DNA of 64,000 bases from Henckelia pumila (lineage: Eukaryota > Streptophyta > Magnoliopsida > Lamiales > Gesneriaceae). Positions 57,462-64,000 of this stretch are shown in pieces. How positions within the stretch are numbered: the stretch's first letter is position 1; the number at the start of each line of letters is the position of its first letter. Position numbers and translations under genes: made by a program. The stretch spans positions 65,743,442-65,807,441 of the forward strand of contig NC_133122.1 of NCBI RefSeq assembly GCF_033568475.1, in the 5' to 3' direction. Below the pieces are notes generated by a model. That model did not search any database. It saw nothing but the letters and a program-made list of their open reading frames with translations, and had not been told where the DNA came from.

Positions 57462-60400
57462 ATGGACGAGAGACCAGTACGCAACAATCGTAACCCACGC
57501 TATAGAAACCACAACAACAACAATGAAGGAAACCCTCCGCCGCCACCACCACCACCGCAAGGGTTAGGCCTAAATCATGCTGACTTGGCGGCTATAGCGG
57601 CCATTGTTGCTAACACCCTTCAAGGGTTGGGAAACCCGCCTGTAAATGGCAATCCACCACCACAGGCAGTACCACTGGTGCATGGGGTAAAGTATCATTA
57701 CGAGTCATTGAGAAAGAATCGAGCCCAAACCTTTAAAGGAGATCCAGATCCTGAGGTTGGTCAATATTGGCTCAAGAATATCGAGACTCAACTCTGCCTA
57801 CTCGAGATCCCTGATGAGTTTAAGGTGGATGTAGTAACACCCTTCTTGGAAGAAAAAGCAGCCAAGTAGTGGGAGGCAGTTTCACCACCTATGATAGCAG
57901 CTGGTCCAATCACGTGGCAACAATTTAAGGATACGTTCTTGAAACAGTACTATCCAGCCGAAGTTAAACTGCAGAAATTGAGTGAATTTGAAAATTTCAC
58001 CCAAGATCCGGATATGTCAGTGGTTGAATACACATCAAAATTCAACTTATTTGGGACATATGCTCCTACGATTATGGCGGATGATATTTTGAAGATGCAC
58101 CATTACAAACGAGGGTTAAGCAGCCGTATTCAGACAGCGTTAGCAGTATACCAAGCCACAAGATTTGCTGATCTAATGGGAGCCGCGATTCGAGCTGAGA
58201 CCGACATCAATCGAAGGGAAGATGAAAACAAGAATAAGAGGCCTCTCTCTGGCCAATATTCTCAAGGAAAGCAGTCATACAAGAAACCCAATCAGGCTAG
58301 TGGAGTAACCAAGAACACTTTTACCGGCTCCAACTATCAAGGAGCCAAGATGTGCCCTACCTGCAATACCCGTCATCCTGGAGAATGTTAGAAGAAGTCT
58401 GGAGCATGCTTTAATTGTGGGAAGCTTGGACACAGAATTGCTGACTGTCCTGAGCCATTGAAGAGAGGGACAGGATCAAATGTAGATGCTACATCCAACA
58501 AACCAAAGGATCACAAGGAGAATAAGCCTAACGCACGTGTGTTTGCCCTAACTCAAGAGGAGGCAAGAAAAGCTAACGATGTCGTGGCAGGTACCATTTT
58601 AATCAACCAATCTCCTGCTTATGTGTTGTTTGATTGTGGTGCTACGCATTCGTTTATATCAAAGAGGTTTGCTAAGAAGTTAGGACTTATTCCTGAAATA
58701 CTTGTGGAACCTTTTAGGGTAGCAACTCCCACTAGTAAAGCAATTGAAACTCATAGGGTACACCGAGATTGCATAATTGGTATCAGTGAACACGTATTTC
58801 AAGCTGAACTGATTCAACTAAACATGGTAGAATTTGATGCCATTTTGGGGATGGATTGGCTAGCAAATAATCATGCATTAGTTGATTGTCGCATGAAGAA
58901 TGTCAAACTGCGAACTTCAAACCTCGACGAAGTCATTTATCATGGTAAGACCAAGGAGCAGAAGTCTCTTTTATCTACTTCTCAAGCTTGGAAAGCTATG
59001 AAAAGTGGAGAAGAAGTATACGTAGCCGTAGTAGGTGAGGTAAAGGAAGAAGTTACGCTTGCACTAGAAGAGATTCCGGTTGTACAAGAGTTTCCGGATG
59101 TGTTTCATGAAGAACTCCCTGGAGTAATTCCTGACCGCGAGGTGGAATTTGAGATTAATCTAGTACCCGGTGCTGCACCTATCTCAAAAGCACCATATCG
59201 AATGGCCCTAGTGGAATTGAAAGAATTAAAAGAGCAAATGCAAGAATTGTTGGATAAAAAGCAAATACAACCAAGCGCATCTCCTTGGGGAGCCCCGGTT
59301 CTATTTGTGAAGAAGAAAGATGGGAGTATGAGGTTGTGTATCGACTATAGAGAACTCAATAAGATCACAATCAAGAACAATTACCCCCTTCCAAGAATTG
59401 ATGATTTGTTTGACCAACTCAAAGGAGCTACAGTCTTTTCCAAGCTCGATCTAAGGTCAGGATATCACCAATTGAAAGTCAAGATAGAAGACGTTCCGAA
59501 AACAGCTTTTCGGAAAAAATATGGGCATTACGAATTCATGGTGATGCCTTTTGGGTTAACCAATGCACCAGCTGCGTTCATGGACCTCATGAATAGAGTA
59601 TTCAAGCCATTTCTCGACAAGTTTGTGGTGGTGTTTATTGATGATATTCTTGTGTATTCATCAATTGAAGAAGACCACAAAGAGCATCTCAGGCTCACTC
59701 TCCAGACGCTTAGAGATAAAGAACTCTATGCCAAATTCAAGAAGTGTGAATTTTGGCTGAAGAGCGTCACATTCTTGGGCCATATAATATCCAAAGACGG
59801 AGTATCTGTGGATCCCAAGAAAATAAAGGCAGTTATGGATTGGCCTAGACCAAAAACGGTAACTGAAATTCGAAGCTTTCTAGGTTTGGCTGGTTACTAT
59901 CGAAAATTTGTGGAAGGTTTTTCCTCGATAGCTATACCTCTCACCAAACTCACACAAAAGAACTCTAAGTTCAATTGGGATGAAACATGTGAAAAGAGCT
60001 TTGAAATTTTGAAGAAAAAGCTGGCATCTACACCAGTATTGACACTACCGACTGAAGGCAAGGATTTTACCATCTATAGTGATGCGTCAAAAGGAGGATT
60101 GGGATGCGTACTCATGCAAGATGGAAGGGTGATTGCTTATGCTTCAAGACAACTAAAACCGTATGAGCAAAATTACCCCACGCATGACCTCGAATTAGCC
60201 GCAGTAGTCTTTGCACTAAAGATTTGGAGACATTATCTTTACGGTGCAAAGTGTGAAATATTTACTGATCACCAAAGTCTCAAGTACTTGTTTACTCAAA
60301 AAGAGTTGAATATGAGACATAGAAGGTGGATTGAACTATTGAAGGATTATGACTTGACAATAAGCTACCATCCTGGAAAAGCAAACAAGGTAGCTGATGC

Positions 60401-61952
60401 TCTAAGTCGGAAGAACATGGGTAAGGTGATCTTAGCTTCACTCTCAGCACAACCATGTCTGCGAGAAACCGTCAAATTGAAACAGAACCAAGATCCTTCT
60501 TTAGCAAAACTCAGGGAGCAAGCAGGAGAAGGAAAGTCACCAAATCTTGAAATAGATCAAAACGGAGTTATGTGGATGAAAGGACGATTGTGTGTACCTG
60601 ACATTGACAATATTCGTCAGGAGGTAATGTCGGAAGCACACAAATCAAAATTTTCAGTTCATCCCGGCAGTACCAAAATGTACAGGGATTTGAAAGGCAA
60701 TTTTTGGTGGAATGGAATGAAAAAGGATGTTGCAGAGTTTGTTTCCAGGTGTCAGGTCTATCAGCATTTCAAAGCCGAACATCAACGACCTGGAGGATTA
60801 CTGCAGCCCCTGGAAATTCCGGAATGGAAATGGGAGCACATTTCTATGGATTTTGTTGTTGGTTTACCCAAGTCAAGACAAAGTCATGACGGGATATGGG
60901 TAATTGTGGATAGACTAACAAAGACAGCGCACTTTCTACCGGTTCGCATGAATTATAACCTGGATAAGCTAGCTACCCTATATATGGACAATATCGTGAG
61001 ATTACATGGGGTACCTGCTAGTATTTTGTCGGATAGGGATCCGAGATTTGTGTCCCGATTCTGGAAAAGTTTTCAAGAAGTAATGGGAACCAAGGTTACT
61101 CTCAGTACAGCCTACCATCCGCAAACTGATGGCCAAACAGAGAGAACAATTCAAACCTTGGAGGATATGTTGAGGGCTTGTGCCCTAGACTTTAGTGGTA
61201 ACTGGAGTGAACACTTACCTTTAATCGAGTTCGCTTACAATAATAGTTACCATAGCAGTATTGGAATGACACCATACGAAGCCTTGTATGGGAGAAAGTG
61301 TCGTTCACCTTTGTATTGGGATGAAGTGGGAGAGAAAGCTATCACTGGACCTGACCTCGTCCAAACAACAGTAGAAAAAGTTTCTATCATCAAGGAAAGA
61401 CTCAAAGCTGCTCAGGATCGACAAAAGAGCTGGGATGATATGAAGAGACGACCGTTGGAATTTGACATAGGAAAAAAGGCTTATGTTAAAGTTTCACCCA
61501 TGAAAGGGGTGATTCGGTTCGGGAAAAACGGGAAGTTAAACCCGAGATATGTCGGACCATTTGAGATTTTGGACAAGGTGGGAACATTGGCATATAGACT
61601 GGCATTACCACCAGATATGTCAAGGATTCACAATGTTTTCCATGTATCTCAGCTCAGAAAGTATATTTCAGACTCGAGTCATGTCCTTAAAAGTGCACCC
61701 CTTATAATCGAAGGGAATCTAAATGAGGAACTTAAGTATGAAGAGGTTCCTATTCGCATTGTGGATACAAAAGACCAAGTGCTAAGGAGACGGATCATAC
61801 CATACGTTAAAGTGCAATGGTCTAATCATTCTGAAGGGAAGCCACATAGGAACTCGAAGAGAATATATGGAAACAATATTCTTATCTTTTTTGAAAAGCA
61901 ACTCGACTCAAGTTTCGAGGACGAAACTCTCAATAAGGAGGGTGGGATGTGA
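57462..61952 (+). pseudogene. Gypsy gag-pol polyprotein with two in-frame TAG codons
   Basis: One continuous frame interrupted only by TAG at 57867-57869 and 58389-58391. Gag: Asn-rich start, poly-Pro run, capsid core (TFKGDPDPEVGQYWLKNIE, QQFKDTFLKQYYP) and the CCHC knuckle [14 protein letters not shown] after the second TAG. From 58458: protease site [12 protein letters not shown] (usually DSGA or DTGA), RT with [12 protein letters not shown] and FIDDILVYS (about 59635), RNase H with [10 protein letters not shown] and TDHQSLKYL, integrase with [27 protein letters not shown] and GQTERTIQ. The last Cys of the HHCC finger is Tyr (60759-60761). The tail after [12 protein letters not shown] has chromodomain-like [10 protein letters not shown], then shifts frame relative to the family. 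Confidence 0.92.
61935..61947 (+). other. Gypsy polypurine tract
   Basis: AAGGAGGGTGGGA directly before the right LTR, the plus-strand primer. It overlaps the last codons of the pol frame, which reads KEGGM here. Confidence 0.8.
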
Positions 61953-63539
61953 GAACCCAGCTTTCAGCCTTCAAGCAAGCAATGAAGAGCCTTAACGGAA
62001 GGAAGGAAGGCAGATGTTTCAAATTCAAAATTGATGTGAGTAACAGTCAAGAATTGTAACAGCAAGAATAAAGAGGAATCATGGCTGTTAATGGGAATTA
62101 TTGGCCATGAATGAGAGGCTTTTCAGTTAGATTTTCAGCCTATAAATAGTGGCCAAAGTCTGAATGAAGATCACACCCAAAAAACTCCAAATTCTCGAGC
62201 ACCAAGCTGCTGTTTTTTGGTTTTCTTGAGCTCCATTTTTGTTGCCCAGTGTGCTGCCATTTGTGGTTGATAGAGGCTGCAGAATCCTCTCCATATATCA
62301 GAATTCTTGTGTCCTTCCTAAATTCGAAGACATCAGCAACCGTACGAAGCTCAAAAGCCTGCTCATTGTCGAGCACAAGTGATAAACAGAAATCTCGAAA
62401 AAAAAAGTCGGCATCGTTTCGATCATACTTTCTATCCATTTTGGAAGAGGTTTCTGTCCATTTCAAGTGCAAGTTTCTGCCTGTTCCTGAAGCCTTCGAA
62501 TCTACCCAAGTTCAAGTAATCATCTACTGCAACCAAATCCAAAAAGTTGCCCGAGTTCAAGCCAAGAAGCAGCGCCGAAGTCGAGCGAGGAGTTGCATTT
62601 TTCCAGAAAAGTTGAGCAGCTTAGTTCCCTTAAAACCGAACAGATTTCTTTGTGAATCTAGTTCAAGTTTTGCCGAAGTCGAGGCTCTCCAACAATCTTT
62701 ACTCCTACACGATTTTCTTAGAAATCGAATACGGTAAGTGGGCTTCTACCTTTCTTTTGTGTGATATAAGTTTCTATACTTATATTTATTTTTGCGTGTG
62801 AGTTAAGTTTTATAACATAAATACTTATACTTTTGAAAATTCGATCGGCATGATAATATTCGTTTCACTTTGATATATATTATTTGTTGGCTATTCATGA
62901 TATTATTTGAAGCATGTTAGAATTATTTGGAAATATTTGAGATGCACTGTTAAGAGTCGATTTAGAAATGGTTAAGGAATTTCCGACGATTTGATTTGAT
63001 TTGATTTGATATGGCCCTGATGCGGTGGGTTATAATAACCGTTCCTTTGGCCTCGCCCCTTAGAGGAGTAACATATAGGGGACTGATCAGTAGAACCATG
63101 AAAAATTAGATAATTAACAGTGCAATATTTGCTTCGTATTTGTTTGAATTCAACATGCTTATTTTGTTTCGAGATTATGAAATATACATGAGTACATGTA
63201 AATATATTTTGGTGTTTATCGTGCTCGATCGGCCCCCACTTGCTGAGTGTTTTCCAAAACACTCACCCCCTTACTTTTCTCCTCAGATACCGAAGAAAAT
63301 CTAGAAGAGGATGGACAATATGCATTCTGGGGTTGGTGATCAACTTGAAGTTTTATTAGAAGTTATTTTCTATTATTTTGTCGTTTCCGCTATTGTCGTA
63401 TTTCCTATTTTGTAAAGACATATTTGATTATGTAAAAGACTGGTTGAAGGTTGTTCTCTATACTACGTGGCTTGTTGTTTTTCAATTCGAAATGTTAAAC
63501 AACGCCGATGTCAACAAGGCCCGGTTTCGGGGCGTGACA
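61948..63539 (+). repeat. Gypsy right LTR
   Basis: 1592 bp, near-identical to 54478-56084. Differences include a shorter T run near 62213, a 9-bp deletion near 62308, loss of TTGAT units near 63000, and scattered substitutions. Followed by CTAAC. Confidence 0.92.
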
Positions 63540-63560
63540 CTAACAATTTGAATTAATTAT

Positions 63561-63750
63561 TTTTTAGAGCATGTATAAATACGAAATAGTTGTTATAAAA
63601 CTTTGTCGTACTTTGATATCAAGTTATTAATACTTTTTGGAATTTCAAATTTGATTTTTTAGAGCATGTATAAATACGAAATAGTTGTTATAAAACTTTG
63701 TCGTACTTTGATATCAAGTTATTAATACTTTTTGGAATATCAAATTTGAA
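63561..63750. repeat. 95-bp tandem duplication
   Basis: Two adjoining near-identical copies (63561-63655 and 63656-63750), each containing TTTTTAGAGCATGTATAAAT and ending GGAATWTCAAATTTG. They differ at about one base, so the duplication is recent. Confidence 0.9.
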
Positions 63751-64000
63751 GAGAAATAAAATAAATTAATTTCTCTGAAAAGAAAATTGCAATAATAGTA
63801 ATGAATTTCATAAGAAAATAATTGGCGCCCACGAGGCAACCCCGCCTTCCTCTTCGTTCATTCCTATAACAAACATTGTCTTCCAAGATCCGAACATTTC
63901 TCCATTGAAGCACTACTTTCTTCTCTGCAACTTTCAAACTCTATGCTAATGGTGTAATCCATTCCATTGATCTTTTCAAGTACAAAAAATTCTCCATCGC
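63751..64000. other. Right edge, unassigned, possible minus-strand gene end
   Basis: From about 63820 base composition rises and a minus-strand frame (63937-63740) is open and reads basic residues (RNERRGRRGC). It may be the edge of a gene continuing to the right, but no family is recognised and the window ends here. Confidence 0.25.

Larger units (their letters stand above)
54478..63539 (+). mobile_element. Ty3/Gypsy LTR retrotransposon, chromovirus (Tekay/Del-like)
   Basis: Complete 9062-bp element with LTRs of 1607 and 1592 bp (TGTGAGAACCC...GGGGCGTGACA), a perfect CTAAC target duplication, a primer site and a polypurine tract. Internal order is extra ORF, gag, protease, RT, RNase H, integrase and a C-terminal chromodomain-like segment. 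Integrase after RNase H defines Gypsy; VRIVD/VKVQW-type sequence in the tail indicates a chromovirus. LTRs differ by a few substitutions and small indels, so the insertion is recent. Two in-frame TAG codons interrupt gag. Confidence 0.93.

Noticed and set aside
1-64000. CRISPR arrays, bacterial operons, rRNA or tRNA genes
   Set aside because: The window is plant nuclear DNA. No regularly spaced repeats of CRISPR type and no tRNA or rRNA sequence were found by eye; a covariance-model scan was not possible.

Overview
This is nuclear DNA from a flowering plant, most likely a eudicot. The evidence is spliced genes with GT-AG, GC-AG and minor-spliceosome-type introns, plant-specific gene families (a type-B response regulator, a WRINKLED-type AP2 factor, a NIK receptor kinase), an AT-rich background, and plant Copia, Gypsy and pararetrovirus insertions. 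No species can be named from the sequence. Exon limits below were set by hand from splice signals, reading phase and protein family.

Host genes, left to right. (1) 1-1828 (+): 3' part of a type-B two-component response regulator. (2) 2657-3594 (-): ribosomal protein eL21, complete in two exons, with a telo-box and three site II motifs upstream. (3) 5476-15015 (+): TFIIIC subunit 5 (GTF3C5/tau95 type), 14 coding exons, one intron with AT-AC ends and U12-type signals and a second U12 candidate. It is divergent from the eL21 gene. (4) 30765-32972 (+): WRINKLED-type double-AP2 factor with the 9-nt VYL micro-exon and a GC-AG intron. (5) 49236-53280 (+): NIK-type LRR receptor kinase, 11 exons.

Mobile DNA makes up nearly half of the window. 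A Copia array with three LTRs and two internal regions lies at 17519-29430, inside a near-matching 5-bp target duplication; both polyproteins are broken. A 2.74-kb element with ~190-bp inverted ends and a perfect 5-bp target duplication lies at 35838-38577 and carries a nested hAT-like MITE. A defective endogenous pararetrovirus with Solendovirus/Cavemovirus-like gene order lies on the minus strand at about 41.2-48.4 kb, ending less than 1 kb upstream of the NIK gene. A young chromovirus-like Gypsy element at 54478-63539 has near-identical 1.6-kb LTRs, a perfect target duplication, an extra coiled-coil ORF before gag, and two in-frame amber codons. Several MITE-sized elements sit in introns and spacers.

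The host genes do not form one pathway. They cover cytokinin-type signalling, the translation and Pol III machinery, acyl-lipid transcription control, and receptor kinase signalling linked to antiviral defence. The points most worth following are the extra Gypsy ORF, the foldback element, the pararetrovirus with its complementary ends and duplicated promoter motif, its position next to NIK, and the U12-type introns in the TFIIIC gene.
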